Source: Rhodopseudomonas sp. AAP120 (GTDB taxonomy: Bacteria > Pseudomonadota > Alphaproteobacteria > Rhizobiales > Xanthobacteraceae). Taken from it: 63,523 nucleotides of DNA. Every line of letters starts with the position of its first letter. Within the stretch, counting starts at the first letter, position 1. Below are positions 46,753 to 56,343 of this stretch, piece by piece. Position numbers and translations under genes: made by a program. The notes beneath the pieces are model-generated. The model saw only the letters and a program-made list of their open reading frames with translations. It made no database searches and was not told the DNA's origin. Location of the stretch: NCBI RefSeq assembly GCF_001295845.1, contig NZ_LJIC01000079.1:1-63523 (forward strand), read 5' to 3'.

Positions 46753-47532
46753 ATGAGTCCATCCCCGCGACATCACCGCATCGCCTTCGTGGCGAGCACC
46801 GGCGTCGAAGCGCAGGCCGCGCTGGCGCAGCTCGCGTCGCAATACGGCAATCACGATCCGCAGGACGCCGACGTCGTCGTCGCGCTCGGCGGCGACGGGT
46901 TGATGCTGCAAACGCTGCATCAGCACATGCGGACCGGCAAGCCGATCTACGGCATGCATCGCGGCACGGTCGGCTTCCTGATGAACGAGTATTCGACCCA
47001 CGATCTGCATCGCCGGCTCGCTGCGGCGCGCGAGACCGTGATCCATCCGCTGCTGATGCGCGCCACCGATATCTACGGCGAAGTGCACATCCACCACGCC
47101 ATCAACGAGGTTTCGCTGTTCCGCCAGAGCCATCAGGCGGCGCGGCTGCGCATCATCATCGACGAGCGCGAGCGCATGCACGAGCTCGTCGCCGACGGCA
47201 TTCTGGTCGCGACGCCGGCGGGCTCGACCGCCTACAATCTGTCGGCGCAGGGCCCGATTCTGCCGATCAACGCGCAGTTACTTGCGCTGACGCCGATCTC
47301 GGCGTTCCGGCCGCGGCGCTGGCGCGGCGCGCTCTTGCCCGACAACGCCTTCGTGGTGATCGAAGTGCTCGAAGTCGACAAGCGCCCGGTCGCCGCCGTC
47401 GCCGATCACGACGAGGCCCGCGACGTCCGCCGCGTCGAAGTGATTTCCGACAAGACCATCGCGATGCGCATGCTGTTCGACCCGGGGCATAGCCTCGAGG
47501 AACGCATCCTCAGCGAGCAGTTCGGGACGTAG
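46753..47532 (+). CDS. nadK: NAD kinase
   Basis: A 259-residue enzyme that phosphorylates NAD to NADP. The GGDG motif ([15 protein letters not shown]), the conserved NE pair ([10 protein letters not shown]) and [20 protein letters not shown] are intact. Length and pattern match alphaproteobacterial NadK (PpnK), which lacks the long N-terminal domain. The following 572 bp contain no recognisable gene. Confidence 0.95.
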   Translation: MSPSPRHHRIAFVASTGVEAQAALAQLASQYGNHDPQDADVVVALGGDGLMLQTLHQHMRTGKPIYGMHRGTVGFLMNEYSTHDLHRRLAAARETVIHPLLMRATDIYGEVHIHHAINEVSLFRQSHQAARLRIIIDERERMHELVADGILVATPAGSTAYNLSAQGPILPINAQLLALTPISAFRPRRWRGALLPDNAFVVIEVLEVDKRPVAAVADHDEARDVRRVEVISDKTIAMRMLFDPGHSLEERILSEQFGT

Positions 47533-48104
47533 TCGGACGGGCCGGCGCGGGTGCCGCAGCGGCGAATGAGAAGCGATCGCGGCTAGCGGGGCGAGCGGCG
47601 CTCCTGGATGGCGGTTTTTATCGACAAATCAAACGGTTAGCTGCACTGCACGGCGGCGTCCGGCGGTTTTGTTGCGAACGGCTTGCCGTTAGGCCGCGAC
47701 GTTGATTTCGCTGAGTTTTTCGTTCCGGGCCCTTGCGGCAAACTGGTGACAAACTGGCGGCACGCGCGCAGCCTGGGCCCCATCCGCTTGCGAACGAATC
47801 GCAGCCATTGCGCGGACCGCGGTGGAGGTAGCTTTTCCGGCTACGGCGAAACGTGTCCAGCCCGCCACAGGAGAATATGACAATATTCCTGACCTTCGAT
47901 GCGGGAGGGCCACAGACGAGTGGCGCGAATGCAGCTGCCTCGCAGGACCGCTTTGCCTTTCCGCGGGCGGAGGACCGGGCCGAGAGCCGCGAGAAGACTC
48001 GACAGACCACCCCTCCTGTGCTCATGCGCGCCCCTCGGCACGGAGCGGGAGAAACCTGTCGCACCGCGTGACCTGCGCATTGGAATCCTGCTATCGCAGT
48101 CCGC
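47533..48104. other. 572-bp gap before the restriction-modification gene
   Basis: No convincing gene on either strand. The part around 47610-47720 is richer in A and T than neighbouring DNA, and a short direct repeat (CAAACTGGTGACAAACTGGCGG) occurs near 47740. This may be the left junction of the acquired segment carrying the next gene, but no integrase, tRNA or clear attachment repeat is seen. Confidence 0.5.
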
Positions 48105-51020
48105 ATGACCCCCGCCGAGTTCATCAAGAAATGGAAGCCCGTCGCGCTCAATGAGCGAGCTTCCGCGCAAACCCACTTCATCGACCTGTGCAAGCTGTTC
48201 GAGCACGACGATCCAGTCTCGGCCGATCCGGCCGGCGAGTGGTTCGCCTTCGAAAAAGGGGCGACCAAGACCGGCGGCGGGGATGGCTTCGCCGACGTGT
48301 GGAAGAAGAATTACTTCGCGTGGGAGTACAAGAAGAAGAAGCACGACCTCGGCGTCGCGATGAATCAGCTCGTGCGCTACGCCGCCGCGCTGGAGAATCC
48401 ACCGCTGCAGGTCGTGTGCGACACTGACCGCTTCATCATCCGCACCGCGTGGACCAACACGGTCGCCAAGCAGTACGAGATCGAACTCGACGAACTCACC
48501 GATCCCGACAAGCGCAAGATTCTCTGGGCGGTGTTTCACGATCCGGAGCAACTGAAGCCGCAGCAAACCCGCGCCGGCATCACCAAGGACGCCGCCGACA
48601 AATTCTCGACCATTGCGCTGCGGCTGCAGGGCCGCGGCACGCCGGAGGAGATCGCGCATTTCGTCAATCAGCTGGTGTTCTGCTTCTTCGCCAGCAGCGT
48701 CAAGCTGCTGCCGGAAGGCTTCTTCCCTAAGTTACTGAAACGCGCAGCGGAGAAGCCAGAGCGCGCCATCGACTACTTCAATAGACTTTTCCAGGCGATG
48801 GAAACCGGCGGTGAATACGATCTCACCGACATCGCGCACTTCAACGGCGGGCTGTTCGATGGCCGCCGCGCGCTGAAACTCGACGAGGGCGACATCGGTC
48901 TGCTGACCGAGGCCAGCAGCCTCGACTGGAGCCAAATCGATCCGACGATCTTCGGCACGTTGTTCGAACGCTTCCTCGATCCCGACAAGCGGGCGCAGAT
49001 TGGAGCCCACTACACCGACCCCGACAAGATCATGATGATCGTCGAGCCGGTGATCCTGCGGCCGCTGCGCGCGGAGTGGGACGCCGTCCGCCGAAAGATC
49101 GAGCCGCTCGTGAAAGCTGCTCACCTGAAGAAGGGCCGCGCTTTCGACAATGCGATGGCCAAGGCCGAAGAGCCCCGCGCGAAATTTATCGAGCGGCTAC
49201 GCGGCATTACCATTCTGGATCCGGCCTGCGGCTCGGGCAATTTCCTTTACCTTGCTTTGCAGGGCGTCAAGGACATCGAACTACGTGCCAACCTGGAATG
49301 CGAAGCGCTGGGACTGTCGCCACGGCTCCCGGTGATCGGCCCGGAAATCGTCCATGGCCTCGAGATTAACGAACTCGCAGCAGAACTGGCGCGCACCACA
49401 ATCTGGATCGGCGACATCCAATGGCGCATCCGCAATGGCATCTACTCCAACCCGCGACCGATCCTGCGCAAATTAGATTCGATCGAGTGCCGGGACGCTC
49501 TTATTAGTACGCAGCCAGACGGGGGCTACGTCGAGACCGAGTGGCCGGCCGCGGAATTTATAGTGGGCAATCCACCGTTTCTCGGTGGAAAGCTGCTTCG
49601 AACCGGGAGCCGAACAAGAAACGGCAATGGAACGCCCGGACTTGGCGACGAGGCCGTCGAGCGGCTGTTTCAAATCTTCGTTGGCCGCGTCTCGCGCGAA
49701 GCCGACCTAGTCGTCTATTGGTTCGAGAAGGCCCGAACTCAGATCGCAAGCGGACTGACACAGAGGGCTGGACTCGTAACTACAAACTCAATACGCGCAG
49801 GGGCGAATAGAGAGATATTGGATCGGATCGAACCATCCACAATCTTTGAAGCCTGGAGTGATGAACCGTGGGTGATTGATGGTGCTTCCGTTCGCGTGTC
49901 TATTGTTTGTTTTGGAAATCACGACGGACAAAAGACCCTCAATGGGGATACTGTACAGAACATCAACTCTGACCTCACGTCAGACACAAACGACCTCACC
50001 AAAGCTAGACGATTAGTTCAGAATCGGGGTGTGGCCTTCGTTGGAAGACAGAAGGATGGCCCCATTGACATAGACGGCCGCTTGGCTCGAGACTTGATTA
50101 CATCGCCAATGAATCCAAATGGTCGCCCTAACTCTGATGTTGTCCACCCTTGGATGAACGCATCAGCAATTGTGCGACGAAGCCCCGACAAATGGATCAT
50201 AGACTTCAAGGAAACAACCGAGTCGTCTGCCGCGCTATATCAAGCGCCGTTCGAATATTTGAAGCTGAATCTAAAACCAATTCGAGAAACCAACCGCGAC
50301 CCACAACGACGACAGTTCTGGTGGCGGCCAGGACGTTCGGGAGAGGATCTGAGACGTGCTGTCTCGACATTGCAAAGATTCATAGCTACTCCGCGGGTCG
50401 CGAAACATCGACTATTCGTCTGGCTGGACAAGACGGTGGTCCCAGACTCGCGACTATTCGCATTCGCTAGGGAAGACGACACTTTTTTTGGCGTGCTTCA
50501 TTCGATTTTTCATGAGCGTTGGAGTCTGAGGACGTGTTCTTGGCACGGCGTCGGCAACGATCCCACCTACAACGCTTTTTCGTGCTTCGAAAGTTTCCCC
50601 TTCCCCGAGGGCCTGACGCCGAATATTCCGGCGGCGGACTATGCGGGCGATTCCCGTGCGCAGGCGATCGCCAAGGCGGCGAAGCGGCTCGATGAGTTGC
50701 GAAACGCCTGGCTCAATCCGTCCGATCTGATCCGGATCGAGCCGGAGGTCGTGCCGGGCTATCCGGATCGCATTCTGCCAAAAGACACGAAGGCGGCGGT
50801 CGAGTTGAAGAAGCGAACGCTGACCAATCTCTACAACGCACGCCCGCAATGGCTGCAAGACGCGCATCGCGATCTCGATGCAGCGGTTGCCGCGGCCTAT
50901 GGCTGGCCCGCCGACATCTCCGAGGACGATGCGCTGGCGAAGCTGCTCGAACTCAATCTGGCGCGAGCCGGCGCGGCGATGCCAGCCGCGGTGGACGAGG
51001 ACGACAGCGAAGAGTCCTGA
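48105..51020 (+). CDS. MmeI-like single-chain restriction endonuclease and DNA methyltransferase (type IIG/IIL)
   Basis: A 971-residue fusion. The N-terminal PD-(D/E)xK nuclease has D64-x9-E74-x-K76 (GFAD...WEYK), the same spacing as in MmeI. A helical linker follows (about 150-330). The gamma-class N6-adenine methyltransferase has motif I LDPACGSGNFLYLAL and motif IV VGNPPF. The C-terminal target-recognition region (about 520-830) is lower in GC than the rest. Such enzymes cut at a fixed distance from their site and protect the host by methylating one strand. There is no separate partner gene. The recognition sequence cannot be read here. Confidence 0.92.
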   Translation: MTPAEFIKKWKPVALNERASAQTHFIDLCKLFEHDDPVSADPAGEWFAFEKGATKTGGGDGFADVWKKNYFAWEYKKKKHDLGVAMNQLVRYAAALENPPLQVVCDTDRFIIRTAWTNTVAKQYEIELDELTDPDKRKILWAVFHDPEQLKPQQTRAGITKDAADKFSTIALRLQGRGTPEEIAHFVNQLVFCFFASSVKLLPEGFFPKLLKRAAEKPERAIDYFNRLFQAMETGGEYDLTDIAHFNGGLFDGRRALKLDEGDIGLLTEASSLDWSQIDPTIFGTLFERFLDPDKRAQIGAHYTDPDKIMMIVEPVILRPLRAEWDAVRRKIEPLVKAAHLKKGRAFDNAMAKAEEPRAKFIERLRGITILDPACGSGNFLYLALQGVKDIELRANLECEALGLSPRLPVIGPEIVHGLEINELAAELARTTIWIGDIQWRIRNGIYSNPRPILRKLDSIECRDALISTQPDGGYVETEWPAAEFIVGNPPFLGGKLLRTGSRTRNGNGTPGLGDEAVERLFQIFVGRVSREADLVVYWFEKARTQIASGLTQRAGLVTTNSIRAGANREILDRIEPSTIFEAWSDEPWVIDGASVRVSIVCFGNHDGQKTLNGDTVQNINSDLTSDTNDLTKARRLVQNRGVAFVGRQKDGPIDIDGRLARDLITSPMNPNGRPNSDVVHPWMNASAIVRRSPDKWIIDFKETTESSAALYQAPFEYLKLNLKPIRETNRDPQRRQFWWRPGRSGEDLRRAVSTLQRFIATPRVAKHRLFVWLDKTVVPDSRLFAFAREDDTFFGVLHSIFHERWSLRTCSWHGVGNDPTYNAFSCFESFPFPEGLTPNIPAADYAGDSRAQAIAKAAKRLDELRNAWLNPSDLIRIEPEVVPGYPDRILPKDTKAAVELKKRTLTNLYNARPQWLQDAHRDLDAAVAAAYGWPADISEDDALAKLLELNLARAGAAMPAAVDEDDSEES

Positions 51021-51040
51021 CGATCGCCCCCTCACCCTGA

Positions 51041-51088
51041 GATTCCGGGTTCGGCCGCAGCTACGCTGCGTCCGCCCCGGAATGACGG
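51041..51088. repeat. Dispersed palindromic repeat, type A
   Basis: GATTCCGGGTTCGGCCGCAG and CTGCGTCCGCCCCGGAATGACGG form the paired ends. It lies 20 bp after the restriction-modification gene. Confidence 0.75.
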
Positions 51089-51184
51089 GGGTGGCGGTCG
51101 GCCGTGGCTTTGCCGCGTCCGCGCCGGACTAACGGGGCGGCGGCCGGCGGAGGCTTGCGGGCGGCGCGGCTTGTGGGGGCCGTG

Positions 51185-51355
51185 TCAGTCTCGCCGCGGC
51201 GGCGCGCGGTGCGGGACCATGTCGTTGACCTGGCTCAGCACGGCGACCGTGGCGCGGAGGCGGTTGAGGCGGCGGGCGTAGGTCAGCATCAGGCCGATCA
51301 GAAAGGCGCTGCAGAGCGAGGTGAACATCAGAAACGCCGTGACTTCGTCGGTCAT
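51185..51355 (-). CDS. Small membrane protein, unknown function (56 aa)
   Basis: A short frame reading MTDEVTAFLMFTSLCSAFLI, continuing GLMLTYARRLNRLRATVAVL and ending in a basic tail (HRAPPRRD). One membrane span (about 6-25) is followed by a positive cytoplasmic tail. AGGGGCC lies just before the ATG. Below the usual length cut-off for gene finding; function unknown. Confidence 0.65.
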   Translation of the reverse strand: MTDEVTAFLMFTSLCSAFLIGLMLTYARRLNRLRATVAVLSQVNDMVPHRAPPRRD

Positions 51356-51566
51356 GAAAGGCCCCTATGTGAATCGCCGGCGCTTTGAATCGCCGGTGCC
51401 GCGGCGGCGCGCGGCCACGAAGACGATCAGCCTAACCGGCAAACCGCGCGGCGGCCATGCGCGCCGACAAATTCCGGCGCGGCGCGGCGGCGATCCTGCG
51501 CGATGGCTAATCGTCGATGAAGCCGCTGCGCTGCAGCACGGCGGCGCCGCGCCGGCGCTGGCGTTG

Positions 51567-51749
51567 CTACTCGTGATAGAACGGGCCGTGCGGCTCGGTC
51601 AGCGAGTGGTCCCAATGCGTGGCGTGGTGGGTCGTGGTCCGGCACTTGGCACAGTGATATTCGCGGACCTGATAGCCCGGCACCAGCGGCCGGTTGCCGA
51701 TCAGGTCGAGCGGTTCGTTGCAGGCCGGGCAGATCGGGGTGGTGGTCAT
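51567..51749 (-). CDS. Small zinc-ribbon-type protein (60 aa)
   Basis: Two CxxC pairs (CPACNEPL and CAKCRTTT) separated by about 24 residues form a likely zinc ribbon, with a His-rich tail (HHATHWDHS). GGAT seven bases upstream favours the ATG at 51749; an ATG three codons earlier is possible. Function unknown. Confidence 0.72.
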   Translation of the reverse strand: MTTTPICPACNEPLDLIGNRPLVPGYQVREYHCAKCRTTTHHATHWDHSLTEPHGPFYHE

Positions 51750-51886
51750 GCGCGCCATCCGAATCAGGAGTTTCCCGAGGTTAGTCGGCGCCGCGCAATG
51801 CGCCACCGCAGCGCGATACCCGGTCCGAAAGATTCGCCGCGGCGGCGCGTCGCAGGCGGGGTGTGTAGCACCGCCTCTCCGCGCGT

Positions 51887-52000
51887 CGTTCCGGGGCACG
51901 CGCAGAGCGCGTGAACCCGGAACCTCGGGGCTAGTGGACAGGCGCGCTCAACCGCGCGGGATTCCGGGTTCGCTCGCTGCGCGAGCGCCCCGGAATGGCG
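51887..52000. repeat. Double type A repeat in inverted arrangement
   Basis: CGTTCCGGGGCACGCGCAGAGCGCGTGAACCCGGAACC is followed by GGATTCCGGGTTCGCTCGCTGCGCGAGCGCCCCGGAATGGCGG. The two halves are inverted copies of the type A unit. They fill most of the gap before the fumarylacetoacetase-fold gene. Confidence 0.75.
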
Positions 52001-52048
52001 GGATTGGGGCGCGAGGGAAGGCCGTCGCCCTGCCCGGGTCGCGCGGAC

Positions 52049-53065
52049 CTAGGCCAGGTCGAAGGTCAGCGTGCCGAGCTTTTCGATCCTGCTGGTGATG
52101 CGGTCGCCCTTCTTCAGCCAGACCTGCTTGTCCTTCGGCATGCCGATGATCACGCCCGACGGGGTGCCGGTGAAGATGATGTCGCCGGGCTCCAGCGCGA
52201 ACAGTTTCGACGTGTAGGAGATCACCTTCTGCGGGTTGAAGATGAACTTCGACGTGTTCGACTTCTGGCGCGGCTCCTTCTCGTCGTTGACATAGGTCTC
52301 GATCGTCAGATTGTTGGGATCGACCAGGTCGGCGCTGACGAAATACGGGCCGATCGGCGCAAAACCGTCGAGCGTCTTGCCGACCATCCACTGCCCGCCC
52401 TTCTCCAGCTGCAGATCGCGCGCCGAGAAATCATGGCCGACCGCGTAGCCGGCGACGTAGCTCAGCGCGTCGGCCTCCGAGACGTTGCGGGCGGTCTTTC
52501 CGATCACGATCACCAGCTCGGTCTCGTAGTCGAACTTGGTGGAGATGTCGGCCGGCGGCAGCTTGATGGTGGTTTTGTGCGGCGCCAGCGTGTTGTTGTA
52601 TTTGTTGAACAGGATCGGCTCCTTCGGCAGCTTCTCGCCGGCCTCCTCGGCGTGCTCCTTGTAGTTGAGGCCGACGCAGACGATCTTGCCGGGATCGGTG
52701 AACAGCCGGCCGAACTTGATCGACGCCTCGTCCTTGACGAAGTCCGGCTTGTCCTTGGCGGCGGCGACCAGGCGCTCCAGCGCCGGCACGCCGCCGACCA
52801 TCAGCAGGCTTTCCAGCGACTGCGGCACGTCGAGGTTGAGCACCTTGCCGGCGGCGGCGACGTCGAGCACGCCGTTGTCCAGCTTGACGCCGAGCGTCTC
52901 GCTGCCGTCCTCCTGCAGCATCGCCAGCAGCGTCATGCCGCGCGGCATCTGCGGCGCCGCCGCCGTCGCGGGCGCCGCGGCCTTCGCCGGCGCCAGCTCG
53001 CCGAGCGCCGCGCCGCCGATGCCCGCCGCCACCGCGGCCGTGATGAAATCGCGCCGTGTCGTCAT
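52049..53065 (-). CDS. Fumarylacetoacetate hydrolase family protein with Tat signal
   Basis: A 338-residue protein. The twin-arginine signal TTRRDFITAAVAAG makes export in a folded, metal-loaded state likely, which is unusual since most FAH-fold enzymes are cytoplasmic. The catalytic domain (about 120-338) has VCVGLNYKEHAEE, FDYETELVIVIGK (metal Glu), HDFSARDLQ and PGDIIFTGTPSGV. Substrates are typically 2-keto or beta-diketo acids, but the exact one is unknown. GGGAGGGATCC fixes the start at 53065. Confidence 0.92.
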   Translation of the reverse strand: MTTRRDFITAAVAAGIGGAALGELAPAKAAAPATAAAPQMPRGMTLLAMLQEDGSETLGVKLDNGVLDVAAAGKVLNLDVPQSLESLLMVGGVPALERLVAAAKDKPDFVKDEASIKFGRLFTDPGKIVCVGLNYKEHAEEAGEKLPKEPILFNKYNNTLAPHKTTIKLPPADISTKFDYETELVIVIGKTARNVSEADALSYVAGYAVGHDFSARDLQLEKGGQWMVGKTLDGFAPIGPYFVSADLVDPNNLTIETYVNDEKEPRQKSNTSKFIFNPQKVISYTSKLFALEPGDIIFTGTPSGVIIGMPKDKQVWLKKGDRITSRIEKLGTLTFDLA

Positions 53066-53320
53066 GGATCCCTCCCTCGAGATTGTAGTTAGCCGCGCGC
53101 CGGCCCGCCCGGGCACCGCACGCCGAGCTTAGCGGCGCGCGCGCATTGCGCCAGCGCCGCCGCGTCTGTTCCCGCCGCAACGGAGCCATGCGGACGGATC
53201 TGCGCGGACGGCGCCGCAGCAATCGCCGCGGCGGCGCGGCGCCCGGCCCCGCAACCCTTCCTTAACGCCGCCGGCTTATCGTTAACGCGGCGTAACCCGC
53301 GCGTCCGGCCCCGGCTCCTC

Positions 53321-53866
53321 ATGTTTCGCATCGACTTCAACAAGCTGCGCTTCCTGGTCTGCGACGACAATCCGCACATGCGCCGGATCCTGCGCACGCT
53401 GCTGCATTCGTTCGGCGCCCGCGAGGTCTACGAAGCCGAGGACGGCGCCACCGCGCTGGAAATGTCGACGCATGCGGCGCCCGACATCATCATCACCGAT
53501 TGGGAAATGCCGATCTTCGACGGGCTGGAACTGGCGCAGATGATCCGCCAGCCGGACTCCAAGGCCAACCCGTTCGTGCCGATCATCATGCTGACGGCGC
53601 ATTCGGAAAAGCGCCGCGTGACGCTGGCGCGCGACGCCGGCATCACCGAATTCCTCGCCAAGCCGATCTCGTCGAAATCGCTGTATCAGCGGGTGCTCAA
53701 CGTGGTGGCGAGCCCGCGCCCGTTCATCAAGACGCGCAATTACTTCGGCCCCGACCGCCGCCGCAACACTTCGGGCGGCTATATCGGCCCGGAACGGCGC
53801 GGCACCGGCGAGGCCGACATCATCCAGCAGCCGTCGCTGCTCGACAAGGCCAAGGTCACCAGCTGA
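53321..53866 (+). CDS. Single-domain-type response regulator
   Basis: 181 residues. The receiver (about 8-130) has acidic pocket residues D15/D16, acceptor D60 (IIITDWEMP) and the KP lysine (FLAKPIS). A short C-terminal tail (FGPDRRRNTSGGYIGPERRG) carries a repeated DRR/ERR motif and no DNA-binding domain. Its stop overlaps the start of the Hpt gene (TGATG). It probably takes part in a phosphorelay with that partner. Confidence 0.92.
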   Translation: MFRIDFNKLRFLVCDDNPHMRRILRTLLHSFGAREVYEAEDGATALEMSTHAAPDIIITDWEMPIFDGLELAQMIRQPDSKANPFVPIIMLTAHSEKRRVTLARDAGITEFLAKPISSKSLYQRVLNVVASPRPFIKTRNYFGPDRRRNTSGGYIGPERRGTGEADIIQQPSLLDKAKVTS

Positions 53867-54444
53867 TGACGCGGAAACGCCCCGGCGACATCCAGGTCGC
53901 GACCTATCCGGATCACCAGGTGATCACCCAGGCCAATCCGCTGCGCAAGGTGATGCGCCGGGTCGCCGAGGAGCCCGCCGACGCGGCGATCGCGCGCGCC
54001 GAGCAGGCGCTCGCCAGCCTGTCGGGCGAGTTCGGCGACTGGATGAACGTCGAGGCCGACCGCCTCGCCGCCGCCTTCGCGGCGCTGCGGCGGGACGGCG
54101 TCTCCGACGAGACCCAGGGCGAATTGTTCCGCGCCGCGCACGACATCAAGGGCGACGCCGCCACCTTCGGCTATCCGGCCGCGGCCGCCGCCGCCGAGAG
54201 CCTGTGCCGCGTCATCGAACACGCGCCGGATCTGGCGCGCGTGCCGGACGAACTACTCGCCAACCACGTCGACGCCGTGCAGGCGATCGTCCGCGAAGGC
54301 GCCCAGCACGGCAAGGCCGAGCTGCAACGCGCGCTGATCCGCAAACTCCGCAGCGTCGCCGACGAGTATCTCGCCTCGGTGAACAAGGACCGCCCGGAGC
54401 ACCTCGAAGCGATCTTGGCGCCGAGCATCGTGCCGGGGGAGTAG
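53866..54444 (+). CDS. Hpt domain-containing phosphotransfer protein
   Basis: A 192-residue helical protein. The phosphorylatable His is H92 in FRAAHDIKGDAATFGY, a typical Hpt motif. It overlaps the response regulator gene by TGATG, so the two are co-translated and are probable phosphorelay partners. No sensor kinase is adjacent; the nearest kinase in the window is the PAS-PAS hybrid at 23 kb. Confidence 0.9.
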   Translation: MTRKRPGDIQVATYPDHQVITQANPLRKVMRRVAEEPADAAIARAEQALASLSGEFGDWMNVEADRLAAAFAALRRDGVSDETQGELFRAAHDIKGDAATFGYPAAAAAAESLCRVIEHAPDLARVPDELLANHVDAVQAIVREGAQHGKAELQRALIRKLRSVADEYLASVNKDRPEHLEAILAPSIVPGE

Positions 54445-54482
54445 TTCGTCGTTTCCTCTGACCTGTCCGCCACGGTGACAGC

Positions 54483-54621
54483 CCTCATGGTGAGGAGCTC
54501 GGCGCCGCTCGCAGAGCGGAGCCGAGCGTCTCGAACCATGCGCAGCGCGCGATGATGCGCCGACGGCACGCGCGGCCCATCCTTCGAGACGCCCGGCTTC
54601 GCCGGGCTCCTCAGGATGAGG
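54483..54621. repeat. Dispersed palindromic repeat, type C
   Basis: CCTCATGGTGAGGAGCTCGG...GTCTCGAACCATG pairs with CATCCTTCGAGACGCCCGGC...CTCCTCAGGATGAGG, the same ends as at 3584. It separates the Hpt gene from the convergent DUF2336 gene. Confidence 0.75.
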
Positions 54622-54686
54622 ATGACGCGAGTTGATCGTACAGAGGGAAGTGCGCCACGCAGCCGACATCGCCGCACAGCGCGTAG

Positions 54687-55853
54687 CTACGCCGCCATTC
54701 GCTCGAGGCGAGCGACGAAGTGCTCGGCGAGCATGTCGTCGCAGAACGCGCTGGCGTCTTCGCGGGCGGATTCGGTGGCGAAGCGGCGCAGCAGGATCAG
54801 CAGCGGCGCGGCGGCGTCCTCGCTGGTTTCGCAGCGGGTCAGCACGCGCTCGACCATCAGCCGGCGCAGCCGAGCCGCGCCGCCTTCGCTGTCGACGAAG
54901 CCGATCTCGTGCAGCGCCTCGAGCGCGGCGCGGAACGCCGGATAAGTCGCCTGCGGCAGGCCGGCGCGCGACAGCAGCGCGTTGAGACTTGCGCCGCGGG
55001 CGTGCAGCAGCGCGCCGACGCGGGCCTGCGGCAGATCGGACAGTTCGGCCAGCGCGTGTTCGAACAATTCGAGATTGCCGGACAACAGCGCGCGCAGGAT
55101 CAGCCCGGCGGTGAGCTGGCCGGTGACGCGCAGATGCCGCATCAGCGCCCGCATGTCGTCGCCGCGCGAGCGCGCCGCGACGGTGACGGTGGAGCGGTCG
55201 AGCGCCTCGGCGGTGGCGCGCGCGGCGCGGTCGACCGACAGCCAGCCGCGCGCGACGACGAATTGCTGCAGCGTGTCGGACAGTTTGGCGACCAGCGCCA
55301 GCCGCGTCGCCGCCGGCAGATCCTCCAGCACCAGCATCGACTCGCGGATCGCCGCGAGATGGCCGTGGCGCTCGACGATGCGATCCCACGAAAACGGCGC
55401 CAGTTCGGCGTGCGGATTTTCGATCAGTTCGAGCGCCGCGGCGGCGGAGCCGACCTCGGCGATCGCCGCACACACCGCCGCCGGCAGCCGCACGCGGCGG
55501 GCCACCGCGCATTGCACGGCGTCGTCGCCGGTGGCGACGAGGTCGACCAGGTCGGCGTCGAGCAGCAGTGGCGAGAGTTCGAGCACCGGCAGCGCCACCG
55601 ACGGCTGGTCGGCGGCGAGCGCGCGGACGATCGCGGCCGGCGCGCGCACGCTGCGCGAAAACACCTGCGCCATCGCCTGCCGCACCAGCGGCGAGACGTC
55701 GTCCAGCATCATCAGCAGCGCGCCCTCGGCGGCGGCGCGATCGTCCGGGGTGAGATCGGAGATCAGCCAGGCCCGCGCCAACGCCCTTGTCGCTTCGGCG
55801 CGCTCACCGGCGGGCGCGTGGCGGATCCAACTAATGAACTGCCGAACGATCAT
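54687..55853 (-). CDS. DUF2336 domain-containing protein
   Basis: A 388-residue helical-repeat (HEAT-like) protein of the DUF2336 family, found mainly in alphaproteobacteria. The opening IVRQFISWIRHAPAGERAEA and the following repeats (LARAWLISDLTPDDRAAAEG, DVSPLVRQAMAQVFSRSVRA) are typical. Family members have been tied to signalling, but no activity is established. The start at 55853 is provisional, with ATGs at 55859 and 55877 also in frame. It is convergent with the receiver-Hpt pair. A TTTGTTAAG inverted repeat lies upstream. Confidence 0.87.
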   Translation of the reverse strand: MIVRQFISWIRHAPAGERAEATRALARAWLISDLTPDDRAAAEGALLMMLDDVSPLVRQAMAQVFSRSVRAPAAIVRALAADQPSVALPVLELSPLLLDADLVDLVATGDDAVQCAVARRVRLPAAVCAAIAEVGSAAAALELIENPHAELAPFSWDRIVERHGHLAAIRESMLVLEDLPAATRLALVAKLSDTLQQFVVARGWLSVDRAARATAEALDRSTVTVAARSRGDDMRALMRHLRVTGQLTAGLILRALLSGNLELFEHALAELSDLPQARVGALLHARGASLNALLSRAGLPQATYPAFRAALEALHEIGFVDSEGGAARLRRLMVERVLTRCETSEDAAAPLLILLRRFATESAREDASAFCDDMLAEHFVARLERMAA

Positions 55854-55928
55854 GGCCATTCCGGCTGACTGACGCAACCACCCGGCATCATGCTCCGATG
55901 CCGAACGTCACCATTCGTAAACCATGAG

Positions 55929-55973
55929 ACTTAACAAAGGGTTCACCATGATGACGTTGACGATTTGTTAAGT
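55929..55973. promoter_or_regulatory. Inverted repeat ACTTAACAAA / TTTGTTAAGT
   Basis: Perfect 10-bp arms at 55929-55938 and 55964-55973 with a 25-bp spacer. A related TTGTTAACC follows at 55981. The set lies 50-135 bp upstream of the DUF2336 start. It may be a regulator site; the protein is unknown. Confidence 0.5.
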
Positions 55974-56142
55974 TCAGAGGTTGTTAACCAAAGCGCGCGG
56001 GGGCAGGCAACTCATCAATCGAGACGAACCGACGGGCGATGCGCGCTGGCAATGGATCGCTGCAGAGCCCCTACTAACTACGGCGTAGTGATGATCGCCT
56101 CTTGCCGAACCTCAACCCTTGCGATGTCCACCCGTCCCCTCC

Positions 56143-56323
56143 CCGTCATTCCGGGGCGCGCGTAGCGCGAACCCGGAATCCATAGCCCCTGGACTCGCGA
56201 CTACGCACGACGGCGACGTGGCACGCGGACCCGGGACAACGTGGCCGGCGTTGTGCTGAAGTAACAACGGCCAGGGGGTATGGATTCCGGGCTCGCTCAC
56301 TGCGTGAGCGCCCCGGAATGACG
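56143..56323. repeat. Large inverted pair of type A repeats
   Basis: CCGTCATTCCGGGGCGCGCG...GAACCCGGAATCCATAGCCCCTGG at the left is mirrored by CCAGGGGGTATGGATTCCGGG...GAGCGCCCCGGAATGACGG at the right. The whole 180-bp segment can fold into one long hairpin. Confidence 0.8.
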
Positions 56324-56343
56324 GGGAGAGGTCGGCATCAAAG

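Noticed and set aside
47689-47913. Possible integrase remnant or small gene on the minus strand before the restriction-modification gene
   Set aside because: The frame shows no integrase motif; the resemblance is too weak to support a pseudogene.
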